This document shows positions 24,878-34,711 of a DNA stretch of 64,000 nt, one piece after another (within the stretch, counting starts at the first letter, position 1; every line of letters begins with the position of its first letter). The notes below the pieces were generated by a model that was given only the letters and a program-made list of their open reading frames with translations, was not told the origin of the DNA and searched no databases. Made by a program: the position numbers and the translations under genes. Source of the DNA: Flavobacteriaceae bacterium (lineage in GTDB: Bacteria > Bacteroidota > Bacteroidia > Flavobacteriales > Flavobacteriaceae). Where the stretch lies: positions 1 through 64,000 of the forward strand of contig RFPP01000009.1 of assembly GCA_009926065.1 (NCBI GenBank). The letters run 5' to 3'.

Positions 24878-27145
24878 CTATTGTTTGTCTTTTGTAAATA
24901 AGAACGTTTGACCGTTAATCATTAAATTACATTCTGTTTTTGTTTCATTAAATTGAATAGTTAAACCGGCTTGTTCAAATGTAAATTTATCTTTTCCTGC
25001 ATTTTCAAGAGGAAAATTTGGTTGTCCTGTAGCTTTTGCTATTAACGAACCGTCTTCTTCAGTAAAAACTATTTTGATTGGAATCATAGTACTTGAATAA
25101 GTCCCAAAATAAGCATCTAAAATAACGTCCTTTTCTAATTCGCTTGATGCTGATGTCCAGGTATTATTGGCCGTATTTACGTCAGGAAATACATGATCAG
25201 GATCTATGATAATGGTTTCAATTTCTTCTGTAGAGTCAAATTTAAATGACCAATCAACATTTTTTTGCCATATTTCAACAGGTAAGTTTACTCTTTTTAC
25301 ATCACCATTTTTAAATTTGATATCTAAAATTACAGGAAGGGGCATTTTTTCTAAATTTTCTATTGAAATCACCGCTCCTAATTTTGGATTATTTTTCACA
25401 TATTTAACTTTAGTAATACCTTGGTCAAAACGCCAGTTATTGATAAACCAACCTCTCCAAAACCAATTTAAATCTTCACCAGCAACATTTTCAATAGTTC
25501 TGAAGAAATCATCCGGTGTTGGATGTTTGAATGCCCATCTCTTAATATAGGTTTGAAATGCATTATCAAAACGATCTTTTCCTAATATATGCTCTCTTAA
25601 CATAATTAATCCAGCAGAAGGTTTATAGTAAGCTAAAATTCCCATGTTAGCTTCTTTGAAACAATCAGGAGCTGTGAACATAGGTTCAATCGAAGGTCTC
25701 GTAAATACTTCCGACATTTGGTGCATATCAGTTGGTGGAGATTTATATTCACCATTATTAAAATCTTGTGAACTTAAAGAATTAATAAAAGTATTGAAAC
25801 CTTCGTCCATCCAAGCGAACAATCTTTCGTTTGAACCCACAATCATTGGGAACCAAATGTGTCCAAATTCGTGATCAGTTACTCCCCATAATTCTTCTCC
25901 TTTAGATTCCCAACCACAGAAAACAATACCTGGATATTCCATTCCACCTTCATTACCGGCAACGTTTGTAGCAGCTGGATAAGGATATTCGTACCATCTT
26001 TTTGAGTAATTTTCGATTGAAGTTTTAGTATATTCCGTTGAACGTCCCCAAGCTGAATCTCCTTCACATTCTACAGGATAAGCTGAAATAGCAAGTGATT
26101 TTTTACCGCTAGGAAGGTTAATTCTTGCAGCATCAATAATAAAGGCAGCAGAAGAAGCAAAGGAAACGTCTCTGGAATTTTTAATTTTAAAATGCCAAGT
26201 TAATGTAGGTTTTGCTAATGGGTTTGAAACCGCTTTAGCTACATCCTCAGCAGAACGAATTACAACAGTTTTATCACTATTTGCAGCAGCAGCCCATAAT
26301 TTTTGTTGTTTGTCAGAATACACCTCATTTGCATTAACCAATTCTCCAGAACAAACCACAACATGATTTGATGGCGCAGTAATATTCACGTCAAAATCAC
26401 CATATTCTAAATAGAACTCTCCTGCACCTTGATATGGTGGGGTGTTCCAACCTTTTACATCGTCATAAACACACATTCTAGGATACCATTGAGCTATCGT
26501 AAATATTTTGCCATTTTTAGTATCTAAAACACCTGTTCTATCTGAACCATAGTTTGGAGAAATGTATGAGAATTCGATTTTTAATTTCACAGCACCTCCG
26601 TTTGCATTTAGTTCTTGTGGAAGTGAAATTTTCATTCTAGTATCATTAATCTCGAATTTAGCATCTTTTTCAACTACTTTTCCACCAATATTCGATATAA
26701 CTTTAACGGATTTAATTTTGTGACCACCATCAAATTTCTCACCTTTTGCCCCGTTACGGCTTCCTTTTACAGGAACTACAGCATTTCCGCGAGAATCATT
26801 TTTAAATAAATTCTGATCGACATTCATCCATAGAAATGATAATTTATCCGGGCTGTTATTCGTATAAGTCAACGTTTCTGAACCAACAATTTCACTTGTT
26901 TTTTCGTTTAAACTAGCTGATAATTGGTAATCGGCTCTGTTTTGCCAATATTTTTCACCAGGCTGTCCACTTGCTGAACGGGTTGCAGTTCCGTTTTTAG
27001 TATAGAAATTTGGAGCAAATGCTTCTACATAACTATAATTTGAAACTTTTTTAGTTTCAGTTGCAGGATTTTGCTGTGCAAATGCAACCATTGATCCAAA
27101 AAATAAAGCTGAAAATAATAACGCTTTTGTAAACTTGTTTTTCAT
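24878..27145 (-). CDS. Exported M1-family zinc metallopeptidase
   Basis: A 755-residue secreted aminopeptidase-like enzyme. The signal peptide is [25 protein letters not shown]. The catalytic region has HEFGHIWF (HExxH zinc site) followed 18 residues later by the third ligand Glu in WMDEGFN, and the exopeptidase-type GMEYPGIVF motif (G-x-M-E-x type) lies upstream. The C-terminal about 150 residues form a beta-rich domain ([17 protein letters not shown]). No type IX secretion sorting tail is evident, so it is likely periplasmic. It is monocistronic, ends at the terminator shared with aguA, and is divergent from the aldose epimerase-like gene. Confidence 0.92.
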   Translation of the reverse strand: MKNKFTKALLFSALFFGSMVAFAQQNPATETKKVSNYSYVEAFAPNFYTKNGTATRSASGQPGEKYWQNRADYQLSASLNEKTSEIVGSETLTYTNNSPDKLSFLWMNVDQNLFKNDSRGNAVVPVKGSRNGAKGEKFDGGHKIKSVKVISNIGGKVVEKDAKFEINDTRMKISLPQELNANGGAVKLKIEFSYISPNYGSDRTGVLDTKNGKIFTIAQWYPRMCVYDDVKGWNTPPYQGAGEFYLEYGDFDVNITAPSNHVVVCSGELVNANEVYSDKQQKLWAAAANSDKTVVIRSAEDVAKAVSNPLAKPTLTWHFKIKNSRDVSFASSAAFIIDAARINLPSGKKSLAISAYPVECEGDSAWGRSTEYTKTSIENYSKRWYEYPYPAATNVAGNEGGMEYPGIVFCGWESKGEELWGVTDHEFGHIWFPMIVGSNERLFAWMDEGFNTFINSLSSQDFNNGEYKSPPTDMHQMSEVFTRPSIEPMFTAPDCFKEANMGILAYYKPSAGLIMLREHILGKDRFDNAFQTYIKRWAFKHPTPDDFFRTIENVAGEDLNWFWRGWFINNWRFDQGITKVKYVKNNPKLGAVISIENLEKMPLPVILDIKFKNGDVKRVNLPVEIWQKNVDWSFKFDSTEEIETIIIDPDHVFPDVNTANNTWTSASSELEKDVILDAYFGTYSSTMIPIKIVFTEEDGSLIAKATGQPNFPLENAGKDKFTFEQAGLTIQFNETKTECNLMINGQTFLFTKDKQ

Positions 27146-27331
27146 AAAATTTAAATTTTAATAGGAGACGAATTAATTTTTAGATTGTTACAAATAAGTA
27201 AAACAATACCTATGAATTCGAATTCCAAATTTGCTACTTTTTATTCAAATAAAAATATATTTAACATAAATTAATGAAAGTTTCATTTTAGTGAATAGTA
27301 GAAATACTATTTTTGCTAAAAATCATTACAA

Positions 27332-28183
27332 TTGAAAATCATATTATCCAATTCACAACTTACAGCAACAATAAACAGCCTTGGGGCAGAATTAATTTCT
27401 TTGAAAAACAATAACAATCGGGAGTTTATTTGGGAAGGAAATCCAGATTTTTGGGGAAAACACTCCCCTATTTTATTTCCAATTGTGGGAAGTTTTAAGA
27501 ACAATACTTACATCTATAAAAGTACTATTTATCATTTGCCAAGACACGGATTTGCAAGAGATATGAATTTTGATGTTATAGAACAAACTAATGAAAAAGT
27601 AGTTTTCTCTCTAAAGGAAACCGAAACTACACTAGAAAAATATCCATTTAAATTTGAATTACATATAAGCTACACCTTATCAAATACTAAATTAAATATT
27701 GGATTTAAGGTGAAGAATAATAATCATTTCTCTATGCCATTTTCAATTGGTGCTCATCCCGCATTTGCAATAGCTGACAATTTTGATAACTACAAATTGA
27801 AATTTGAAAAATTTGAAAAATTAGAAGTTTCAATTTTGGAAAAAGACTTAATATCAAATACTACCTATGAACTGCTATTAGAAAATAATTGTTTACCTTT
27901 GAAATATCCATTATTTGATAATGATGCATTAATTTTCAAAACAATAGAATCAAAATCAGTTACCTTGCTACAAAACGAGGTTCCTATTTTAAAAGTTCAT
28001 TATAATGACTTTCCTTCGCTAGGGATTTGGACTAAAAGTCAAGCTCCTTTTATTTGTATAGAACCCTGGATTGGATATGCTGATACAATAAATAACAATG
28101 GTAATTTAGAAGAAAAAGAAGGTATTCAAATTCTCGGAATTAATCAAAAATTCGAAATCAATTATTTAATAGAAATTTTATAA
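27332..28183 (+). CDS. Aldose 1-epimerase-like protein
   Basis: A 283-residue beta-sandwich protein of the galactose mutarotase-like superfamily, closest to the LacX/YeaD-type group. Visible features are LGAELISLKNN, the LPRHGFARDM segment and FSIGAHPAFAI with the conserved His residues, and FICIEPWIGYAD with the late conserved Glu. The start is a TTG (27332): no in-frame ATG occurs before residue about 80, and a TATTTTTG -7 box at 27308-27315 fits transcription starting just before it. The sugar substrate is unknown. An acetyltransferase gene follows eight bases later. Confidence 0.88.
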   Translation: MKIILSNSQLTATINSLGAELISLKNNNNREFIWEGNPDFWGKHSPILFPIVGSFKNNTYIYKSTIYHLPRHGFARDMNFDVIEQTNEKVVFSLKETETTLEKYPFKFELHISYTLSNTKLNIGFKVKNNNHFSMPFSIGAHPAFAIADNFDNYKLKFEKFEKLEVSILEKDLISNTTYELLLENNCLPLKYPLFDNDALIFKTIESKSVTLLQNEVPILKVHYNDFPSLGIWTKSQAPFICIEPWIGYADTINNNGNLEEKEGIQILGINQKFEINYLIEIL

Positions 28184-28191
28184 GCCAAATT

Positions 28192-28749
28192 ATGTTAGAA
28201 CTCAATTTTACCCCTTTCCCTGAATTAGAAACGGAGAGATTATTTCTTCGAAGAGTGAACAATAACGATATTAAAGAAGTTCTTTTAATGCGTTCCAATC
28301 CAGAAACGATGAAATACATCCCACGACCATTGTTAACAAATGATGAGGAGGCACTTGCTCATATTGCTCTTTTGGATAGTGGAATTGAAAAAAATGAGTC
28401 AATAAATTGGGCAATTACCTTTAAAGGTGAAAATAAATTACTTGGAATTATTGGTTTTTATAGAACAAAATTCGAAGATTTTAGATCAGAAATTGGTTAC
28501 ATGTTACTCTCCGAAAATCATGGTAAAGGAATTGCTTCTGAAGCAGTTGAAAGAGCTTTAGATTATGGATTTAACGAAATGAATTTGCATTCGGTAGAAG
28601 CTATTATTGACCCGAGAAATTCTGCATCAGAAAGAGTTTTACAAAAAAACGGATTTGTAAAAGAAGGACATTTAAAAGAGGATACCTATTTTAATGGAGA
28701 ATTTTTAGACAGTGTAATTTATTCGAAAATTAAAAAAGCAGACCTGTAA
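28192..28749 (+). CDS. RimJ/RimL-type GNAT acetyltransferase
   Basis: A 185-residue GNAT protein with the Rim-type start LETERLFLRRVNNNDI, central strand INWAITFKGENKLLGIIGF and the acetyl-CoA loop ENHGKGIASEAVERALDYGF, then EAIIDPRNSASERVLQKNGFV. Such enzymes acetylate protein N-termini (for example ribosomal proteins) or small molecules; the substrate is not evident. It is cotranscribed with the epimerase-like gene. Its last four codons, including the stop, lie inside the 3' end of the convergent RNase P RNA gene. Confidence 0.9.
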   Translation: MLELNFTPFPELETERLFLRRVNNNDIKEVLLMRSNPETMKYIPRPLLTNDEEALAHIALLDSGIEKNESINWAITFKGENKLLGIIGFYRTKFEDFRSEIGYMLLSENHGKGIASEAVERALDYGFNEMNLHSVEAIIDPRNSASERVLQKNGFVKEGHLKEDTYFNGEFLDSVIYSKIKKADL

Positions 28750-29040
28750 GCCGGATTCTGTCCACGTTTTGCGTGGCCTTATCATTTATCTAGGCTCGAA
28801 ATTACTCGCGAGCTCCATCTTTCTACCCTTCAACAACGGACGAGAAGCCCTTAACTATTGATATACTTGAAATTTCACCGCATAGAGTTTACCTGGTTTC
28901 ACTACAGCTTAACCTGTACTTTCTTTCTGTTGCACTAGTCCTATTTCGATTGCTCGAAATGACGGGTGTTACCCGCTATGCTTCTCTTTGGTGTCCGGAC
29001 TTTCCTCCATACATTGGTATGGCGATAAGGCGGTCTGCGA
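28738..29040 (-). ncRNA. rnpB: RNase P RNA (bacterial type A)
   Basis: Catalytic RNA that matures the 5' ends of tRNAs. On the minus strand the 5' part reads GAGGAAAGTCCGGAC (the conserved CR I region), followed by GAAGCATAGCGGGTAACACC and, at the 3' end, ACAGAATCCGGCTTACAG. The P1 helix pairs GCAGACC at the 5' end (29032-29038) with GGTCTGC at the 3' end (28738-28744), which sets the limits. The roughly 300-base length is on the short side. The 3' end overlaps the end of the GNAT gene on the other strand. Confidence 0.93.
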
Positions 29041-29042
29041 TG

Positions 29043-29050
29043 CAAATTTA
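29043..29050 (-). promoter_or_regulatory. Candidate -7 box of rnpB
   Basis: TAAATTTG on the minus strand ends about five bases before the predicted 5' end of the RNase P RNA, the distance expected for a -7 element. No well-placed TTG was found. Confidence 0.5.
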
Positions 29051-29143
29051 CAATATTAATTGAATAAAATTTTCATAGAAATTGTTTATTTTTTTTAAAA
29101 AAAATTATAATCAATTAGAATTTCAAAATTGGAATAATAAATC

Positions 29144-29151
29144 TATATTTG
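29144..29151 (+). promoter_or_regulatory. Candidate -7 box of dnaX
   Basis: TATATTTG matches TAnnTTTG and lies 17 bases before the dnaX ATG at 29169. A TTG at 29129-29131 is only 12 bases away, shorter than usual. Its position inside the upstream extension of the reading frame argues against a start at 29082. Confidence 0.45.
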
Positions 29152-29168
29152 TAAATCAATATTATTCA

Positions 29169-30989
29169 ATGGAGGAATTTGTAGTATCGGCTCGTAAATA
29201 TCGCCCTAAAACATTTAAAGATGTTGTAGGTCAAAAAGCCATTACCAATACTTTATTAAATGCCATAGAAACCAATCATTTGGCGTCAGCATTATTATTT
29301 ACTGGACCTAGGGGAGTTGGAAAAACAACTTGTGCTAGAATCTTAGCCAGAAAAATCAACCAACCAGGATATGATGATCCTTTAGAAGATTTTGCATTCA
29401 ATATATTTGAATTGGATGCGGCCTCCAATAACTCGGTTGATGATATTCGAAATTTGATTGACCAAGTTAGAATTCCTCCACAAACAGGAAAATATAAGGT
29501 TTATATAATTGATGAGGTTCACATGTTATCTCCATCTGCATTTAATGCATTTTTGAAAACATTAGAAGAACCACCAAAACATGCCATTTTTATTCTGGCA
29601 ACTACTGAAAAGCATAAAATTATTCCAACTATTTTATCTCGTTGTCAAATTTTTGATTTTAAAAGGATCACCGTAAAAGACGCAAAAGAACATCTTGCTG
29701 AAGTTGCCGAAAGCCAAGGAATTAAATTTGAGGATGATGCGTTACATATTATTGCACAAAAAGCAGATGGTGCAATGCGTGACGCCTTATCTATATTTGA
29801 CAGGGTAGTTTCTTTTTGTGGTAATAACTTAACTCGACAAGCGGTTACAGAAAATTTGAACGTACTTGACTATGAAACCTATATCAATATTACTGATTTA
29901 ATTATTGAAAATAAAATTCCTGAATTATTGATGGCCTACAATGAAATTCTTTCTAAAGGATTTGACGGTCATCATTTTATAACTGCATTAGCGTCTCATT
30001 TTAGGGATTTATTGGTTTGTAAGTCTCCAACAACTAGTTCACTTTTAGAAGTTGGTGAACAAGCTCAAAAATTATATGAAATTCAATCTCAAAAAACTAC
30101 ACAAGAATTTTTATTAGAAGCTATTAAAATAGCTAATGATTGTGATTTAAAATTTAAAGTAAGTCAAAATCAGCGATTACTGGTTGAACTTTGTTTAATG
30201 CAATTGGCATCTATCACTTTTGAAGGAGAAAAAAAAAAGGTTGAATCATATATAATCCCTCCAACACATTTTAGAATTGCTAATTATTCGATAACTGACA
30301 AAACCGTCGTTGAAAAACCTACAGTTGAAATTAATATAAAACCTGAAAATAATTCAGAGAAACATGAAGGAGTTGCCGCTGTATCAATAGAAATTAATAC
30401 TATTGAAGAAAAAGTAGAAGTTACAACTGTAGAAAATAAAGAAAATGAAGTTCCATTAATTCAAAATATTACTGAGGTATCAAAAATAGGGAAAGTCGAA
30501 AAATCAAGTTCAACAGACATTGTCAATGAACCAAATATATCGGCATTTTCATTGGCAAGTATCAAAGCAAAAAAGGAACTTTTAGAGGCAGGAAAATCAA
30601 TTGTAAAAGAAGAAGTTCATTTACCTTTAGAAGATTTTAATGAAACTGATATGTTGTTTTATTGGAATAAATATGCACAACGATTAGGAGATAAAGGATA
30701 TAAAATCTTGGAATCTTTGTTATTAATTAATGATCCTGTATTGAATGGAACCACAATCACATTAGAATTACCAAATGAAGGTTCAAAAATCGAATTTGAA
30801 ACAGAAAAAAATAATCTATTAGGATATTTAAAAGGTCATTTACACAATCATAATATCAAAATTGAAGTTGTAGTGAATGAAGAAGTTAAAACTAAATTAG
30901 CTTTTACACCTCAAGAAAAATACAATCGATTAAAAGAGATTAATCAAAATTTGGATATATTAAGAAAAACATTCGAACTTGATATTTAG
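29169..30989 (+). CDS. dnaX: DNA polymerase III subunit gamma/tau
   Basis: ATPase of the clamp loader that opens the sliding clamp and, in its long tau form, tethers the polymerase. From the ATG at 29169 the protein is 606 residues; the frame is open to 29082 but family proteins begin EFVVSARKYRPKTF. AAA+ features are Walker A GPRGVGKTTCAR, Walker B IIDEVHMLS and the SRC motif in LSRCQIF. The four-Cys zinc module of E. coli DnaX is missing between GPRG and ELDAASNN. After residue about 357 comes an acidic linker and a tau-specific C-terminal domain. An A10 run at that boundary may cause frameshifting (separate entry). Ends overlapping ppx by four bases. Confidence 0.96.
   Translation: MEEFVVSARKYRPKTFKDVVGQKAITNTLLNAIETNHLASALLFTGPRGVGKTTCARILARKINQPGYDDPLEDFAFNIFELDAASNNSVDDIRNLIDQVRIPPQTGKYKVYIIDEVHMLSPSAFNAFLKTLEEPPKHAIFILATTEKHKIIPTILSRCQIFDFKRITVKDAKEHLAEVAESQGIKFEDDALHIIAQKADGAMRDALSIFDRVVSFCGNNLTRQAVTENLNVLDYETYINITDLIIENKIPELLMAYNEILSKGFDGHHFITALASHFRDLLVCKSPTTSSLLEVGEQAQKLYEIQSQKTTQEFLLEAIKIANDCDLKFKVSQNQRLLVELCLMQLASITFEGEKKKVESYIIPPTHFRIANYSITDKTVVEKPTVEINIKPENNSEKHEGVAAVSIEINTIEEKVEVTTVENKENEVPLIQNITEVSKIGKVEKSSSTDIVNEPNISAFSLASIKAKKELLEAGKSIVKEEVHLPLEDFNETDMLFYWNKYAQRLGDKGYKILESLLLINDPVLNGTTITLELPNEGSKIEFETEKNNLLGYLKGHLHNHNIKIEVVVNEEVKTKLAFTPQEKYNRLKEINQNLDILRKTFELDI
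30229..30244 (+). promoter_or_regulatory. Candidate programmed frameshift/slippage site in dnaX
   Basis: Ten A residues followed by GG give, in the dnaX frame, GAA AAA AAA AAG GTT GAA. This contains the heptamer A AAA AAG used by E. coli dnaX. A -1 shift reads GGT then TGA (30242-30244), so a 358-residue gamma-like product would end at once; a +1 shift reaches TAA within five codons of the run. AAGGAG lies four bases upstream of the heptamer. No strong downstream hairpin was seen. Confidence 0.5.
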
Positions 30990-31876
30990 ATTTTTCCGAA
31001 ATATAGCGCTTTTACAATTCCATCAGAAAGACCAATTTTAGGAACATAAATATTTTTTGCACCACTCCATTTCATAGCGTTTAGGTAAATTTTTGTTGCC
31101 AAAACTATCACATCTGCTCGATCTGCATTTAAACCCAATTCGGTAATTCTTTGTTCGTAGGTAAGTGAGTTTAAAAAATTAAATTGTGAGTTTATATATA
31201 AATACGATAAAGGTTTGTCTTGCATTTTACCAGATAATTTAAATAACTTATTGATATTTCCGCCAGAACCTATTAAAATTACATCTTCGAAACCTTCAGT
31301 ATTACTCTTTATCCAATTTTCAATTTCATGCCAAACAAAATCAGAAACACCTTCATTTAAAAGTCGTACAGTTCCTGCTTTAAATGATTTTGAGGCTATC
31401 ATTTTTCCATCTGAAAATAGTGAAAACTCAGTACTTCCTCCCCCAACATCTACATATAAATAGGTTTTTTCTGATTTTAATAGATAGTGTAAATCTGTTG
31501 AAGATATAATTGCTGCCTCTGTTTTTCCATCGATAATATTGATTTCAACTTTGGTTTTTTTCATTATAATATCTACCACTTCTCGACCATTAGAAGCTTC
31601 ACGCATTGCAGATGTGGCACAAGCCATGTATTTCTTCACTTTATGAACTTTCATCAATAGTTTAAAGGCCTTCATAGCATCAACCATCCTATCGATATTT
31701 TCTTTAGAAATCTCTCCTACAGTAAAAACATCTTGTCCTAAACGAATTGGGACACGAACTAAAGCACTTTTACTGAATTGAGTATCTTTTCCATCTTCTT
31801 CAATAATATTAGCTACCAAAAGTCGCATAGCATTAGAACCAACGTCAATTGCTGCATATTTTTTTATTGTAATCAT
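30986..31876 (-). CDS. ppx: Exopolyphosphatase (Ppx/GppA family)
   Basis: ASKHA-fold phosphatase that removes terminal phosphate from polyphosphate (or from pppGpp in GppA-type members). The 296-residue protein is the short two-domain form: DVGSNAMRLLVANI (phosphate-1 motif), CATSAMREASNG, the phosphate-2 motif YVDVGGGSTEFSLF, and VILIGSGGNINKL. It lies 28 bases downstream of ppk1, and upstream of that is a SixA-like phosphatase, making a polyphosphate unit. Its stop overlaps the dnaX stop by four bases on the opposite strand. Confidence 0.93.
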   Translation of the reverse strand: MITIKKYAAIDVGSNAMRLLVANIIEEDGKDTQFSKSALVRVPIRLGQDVFTVGEISKENIDRMVDAMKAFKLLMKVHKVKKYMACATSAMREASNGREVVDIIMKKTKVEINIIDGKTEAAIISSTDLHYLLKSEKTYLYVDVGGGSTEFSLFSDGKMIASKSFKAGTVRLLNEGVSDFVWHEIENWIKSNTEGFEDVILIGSGGNINKLFKLSGKMQDKPLSYLYINSQFNFLNSLTYEQRITELGLNADRADVIVLATKIYLNAMKWSGAKNIYVPKIGLSDGIVKALYFGKI

Positions 31877-31904
31877 TAAATTTTATTTGGGTATGAATTT
31901 ATTT

Positions 31905-34019
31905 TTATAATTTTTCGGTAACTACGTCTAATCGATTTAAATAGTAATTATACATTTCTTTTTGAGCTCTAAAAACAGAATCTTTTCCTCTTGATCTGTA
32001 TTTATTATCTAATTTATTGGAATGTAAACGAGATTTTACGTTTCCTTTCCATCCAATTTCAAAAATATCTATGAGTTCATTTTTAATTCTTTCATCATAA
32101 ATTGGGCAGGTGACTTCAACTCTTCCGTCTAAATTTCTTGTCATAAAATCTGCAGATGAAATAAAAATTTCTGGGTCATTATCATTTGCAAAAATATAAA
32201 TTCTGGCGTGTTCTAAGTAATTATCTACTATGCTTATAGCTTCAATATTTGAACTCATTCCTTTAACTCCCGGAATTAATGAACAAATACCTCTAACTTG
32301 TAGCTGAATGATTACCCCTGCATTACTAGCATCGTATAATTTATCTATTAATTGTACGTCAGTCAAACTATTTAATTTTAGTTTGATATAAGCAGTTTTA
32401 CCGTTTTCAGCATTTGAAATTTCACGATCTATTAACTTATTAATTTTAGTTCTTGTGTAATGTGGAGAAACAATTAGATGTTTATAACGATGTACTCTAT
32501 AATTCACATTAAAGAATTCAAATATCTTAGAAACATCTTTTAAAATTTGCTGATGACTTGTAAATAAAGTTACATCGGTGTATACTCTTGCTGTTGCTTC
32601 ATTAAAATTACCCGTAGAAATAAATCCATACCGAACTAATTTTCCATTTTGAATCCTTTCAACTAGACAAATTTTACTGTGAACTTTTAAACCTTTTATA
32701 CCAAAAATTAACTCAATTCCTTCAGTTTGCATTTGTTCAGCATAAGAAATGTTACTTGCTTCGTCAAAACGGGCTTGAAGCTCAATTTGAACAGTAACTT
32801 TTTTTCCATTTTTGGCTGCATTTATCAAAGAGCTAATTACTTGAGAATTCCTTGCCAGTCTATATAATGTAATTTTTATTGCAGTTACATGAGGATCTAA
32901 AGCGGCTTCTCTTAGAAATTTGATAATATATGAAAATGACTGATATGGGGCATTTATAAGAAAATCTTTCTTGGATATTTTATTTAAAATACTACCGTCA
33001 AGACTTAATCCTTCTACTGGAAGTGGTATTTTTGGTTCATATAATAGGTCAAATCTTCCAAGATTTGGAAAATCCATAAAATCTCTTCTGTTGTGATATC
33101 TTCCTCCTGGGATTATACTATCAGAGGCATCGATTCCCATGTTAGTAAGAAAAAATTTTAAGGTGTCTTTTCCTATAGATTGATCATATACAAATCGAAC
33201 CGGCTCCCCTATTCTTCTGTCTTTTACACTTGTAGCTATTTTTTCAAGCATACTTTTACTCATATCGCTATCAATATCTAATTGAGCATCGCGTGTAATT
33301 TTTATCATGTGTGCAGAAATACTCTCGTAATCGAAAATATTAAATATACTCGATAAATTATGACGAATCACGTCATCTAAAAGAATTACATATTGTTTAT
33401 TATTTTCTGAAGGTAAAACAACAAAACGGTTAATTGATTTTGGAATTTCAATTACTGCATAACGAATTTCTTTTTTGGGTTTCAATAATCCTAAAATTTT
33501 AGATTCAGAATCTGCTTTCATTACTAATTTTACTGCTAAATAACCTAGAGTATCTTTGAGAACTGGAAATTCTGCCAAATCATTAAGAATAATAGTTACA
33601 AGTGCAGGACTAACATTTTGAATAAAAAAGTCTTTAATAAAATTCTCTTGCTCTATAGTTATTTGACTTTCGTCAATAATAAATATATTTTCTTCTTGTA
33701 ATTTGTTTTCAATAATTTTTAAAATTCTTAAACTCTCTGTTTGTTGTTCAATAACAATTTCAGTAATGTCTTTAACTAATTGATTTGCACTAATTCCCAT
33801 AAGTACTTTTTCACCTGAAATTCCTGATAAACTCAGGCGTCGAATTGCGGCAAATCGCACTCGAAAAAATTCGTCTAAATTGTTTGAAAAAATTCCTAAA
33901 AACCTTAGTCGATCTAATAAAGGAACATTCTCATCAGAGGCTTCTTGAAGTACCCTCGCATTAAATGCAAGCCAGCTTTTTTCTCTATCAATGTATTTGT
34001 AATTCAATTTTTTATTCAT
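31905..34019 (-). CDS. ppk1: Polyphosphate kinase 1
   Basis: Reversibly polymerises the gamma-phosphate of ATP into inorganic polyphosphate. The 704-residue protein has the four-domain PPK1 layout: N-terminal YIDREKSWLAFNARVLQEA, head domain, then the two phospholipase D-like catalytic domains with the phosphorylated His in GLKVHSKICLVER and a second conserved His in DNYLEHARIYIF. YIKFLREAALDPHVTAIKITLYRLA is also typical (nucleotide site). The start overlaps the SixA-like gene by eight bases, and ppx follows, so synthesis and hydrolysis of polyphosphate are co-expressed. Confidence 0.96.
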   Translation of the reverse strand: MNKKLNYKYIDREKSWLAFNARVLQEASDENVPLLDRLRFLGIFSNNLDEFFRVRFAAIRRLSLSGISGEKVLMGISANQLVKDITEIVIEQQTESLRILKIIENKLQEENIFIIDESQITIEQENFIKDFFIQNVSPALVTIILNDLAEFPVLKDTLGYLAVKLVMKADSESKILGLLKPKKEIRYAVIEIPKSINRFVVLPSENNKQYVILLDDVIRHNLSSIFNIFDYESISAHMIKITRDAQLDIDSDMSKSMLEKIATSVKDRRIGEPVRFVYDQSIGKDTLKFFLTNMGIDASDSIIPGGRYHNRRDFMDFPNLGRFDLLYEPKIPLPVEGLSLDGSILNKISKKDFLINAPYQSFSYIIKFLREAALDPHVTAIKITLYRLARNSQVISSLINAAKNGKKVTVQIELQARFDEASNISYAEQMQTEGIELIFGIKGLKVHSKICLVERIQNGKLVRYGFISTGNFNEATARVYTDVTLFTSHQQILKDVSKIFEFFNVNYRVHRYKHLIVSPHYTRTKINKLIDREISNAENGKTAYIKLKLNSLTDVQLIDKLYDASNAGVIIQLQVRGICSLIPGVKGMSSNIEAISIVDNYLEHARIYIFANDNDPEIFISSADFMTRNLDGRVEVTCPIYDERIKNELIDIFEIGWKGNVKSRLHSNKLDNKYRSRGKDSVFRAQKEMYNYYLNRLDVVTEKL

Positions 34020-34503
34020 ATTTTAAGTCTCTGGGGAATAGAACTTTAATTGTACTCCCTTTTTTCAATAATTTCCAATCCTTACAATCAAATTTAATCC
34101 AAACTAAACCGGAAGTGGGCACATTTTCGATAAATATATCGCCAAATTTATTAACAAAATTTGTTATAGCCGAATTATGACCAAAAAGAATAACATTTTC
34201 TAAATCTTTGTTTAATGTTCTGATGAATATTTCCAACTTATTTTCATCGAATGTATATAAATCCTCATTAATAATAATCTGATTAAGTGGAAACGAATAG
34301 TTAGTTGCAAAAATTGATGCGGTTTCAATAGCGCGAATCGCACTACTACTAAAAAGAAAAAAATCGTCAATCATCCATTTACTACTTTCGGCAGACACTA
34401 TAGTAGCGTCATTTCGTCCTCTCTCGGATAATTTTCTTAGTTTATCACTAACCGGGTTGTTCCAGCTAGATTTGGCATGTCTAATAATTATTAGGTTTTT
34501 CAT
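34012..34503 (-). CDS. SixA-type histidine phosphatase
   Basis: A 163-residue phosphoglycerate-mutase-fold phosphatase with the catalytic RHG variant IIRHAKSSW near the N-terminus, SSAIRAIETA in the middle and the second His in VILFGHNSAITNF. SixA relatives remove phosphate from His residues of signalling proteins; here the position immediately before ppk1 (8-base overlap) suggests a link to phosphate or polyphosphate metabolism, which is only inferred. First gene of the unit with ppk1 and ppx. Confidence 0.9.
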   Translation of the reverse strand: MKNLIIIRHAKSSWNNPVSDKLRKLSERGRNDATIVSAESSKWMIDDFFLFSSSAIRAIETASIFATNYSFPLNQIIINEDLYTFDENKLEIFIRTLNKDLENVILFGHNSAITNFVNKFGDIFIENVPTSGLVWIKFDCKDWKLLKKGSTIKVLFPRDLKYE

Positions 34504-34609
34504 TATATGTTATTGAAAAGCAAAATTCAGTTTCAATCTAAATATAAATTACAATGTACAAATTTTATATCATTTATTTTAAGTTAAAACCCATTTTATT
34601 TTAAAATAA

Positions 34610-34639
34610 TTGGAATTGTTTTATTTAAATGTACCTTTG
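34610..34639 (+). promoter_or_regulatory. Promoter of the J-domain/KTSC gene, flavobacterial type
   Basis: TTG (34610-34612), 19 bases, TACCTTTG (34632-34639): a full match to TTG-N17..23-TAnnTTTG. It predicts a start near 34646 and a leader of about 65 bases before the ATG at 34712. Confidence 0.6.
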
Positions 34640-34711
34640 CAAAAAAATTGTACTTTTTAATGATAGTATAGATAGTCTAAATCATTCCAAAGACGCTTAT
34701 TTTATAATTTT

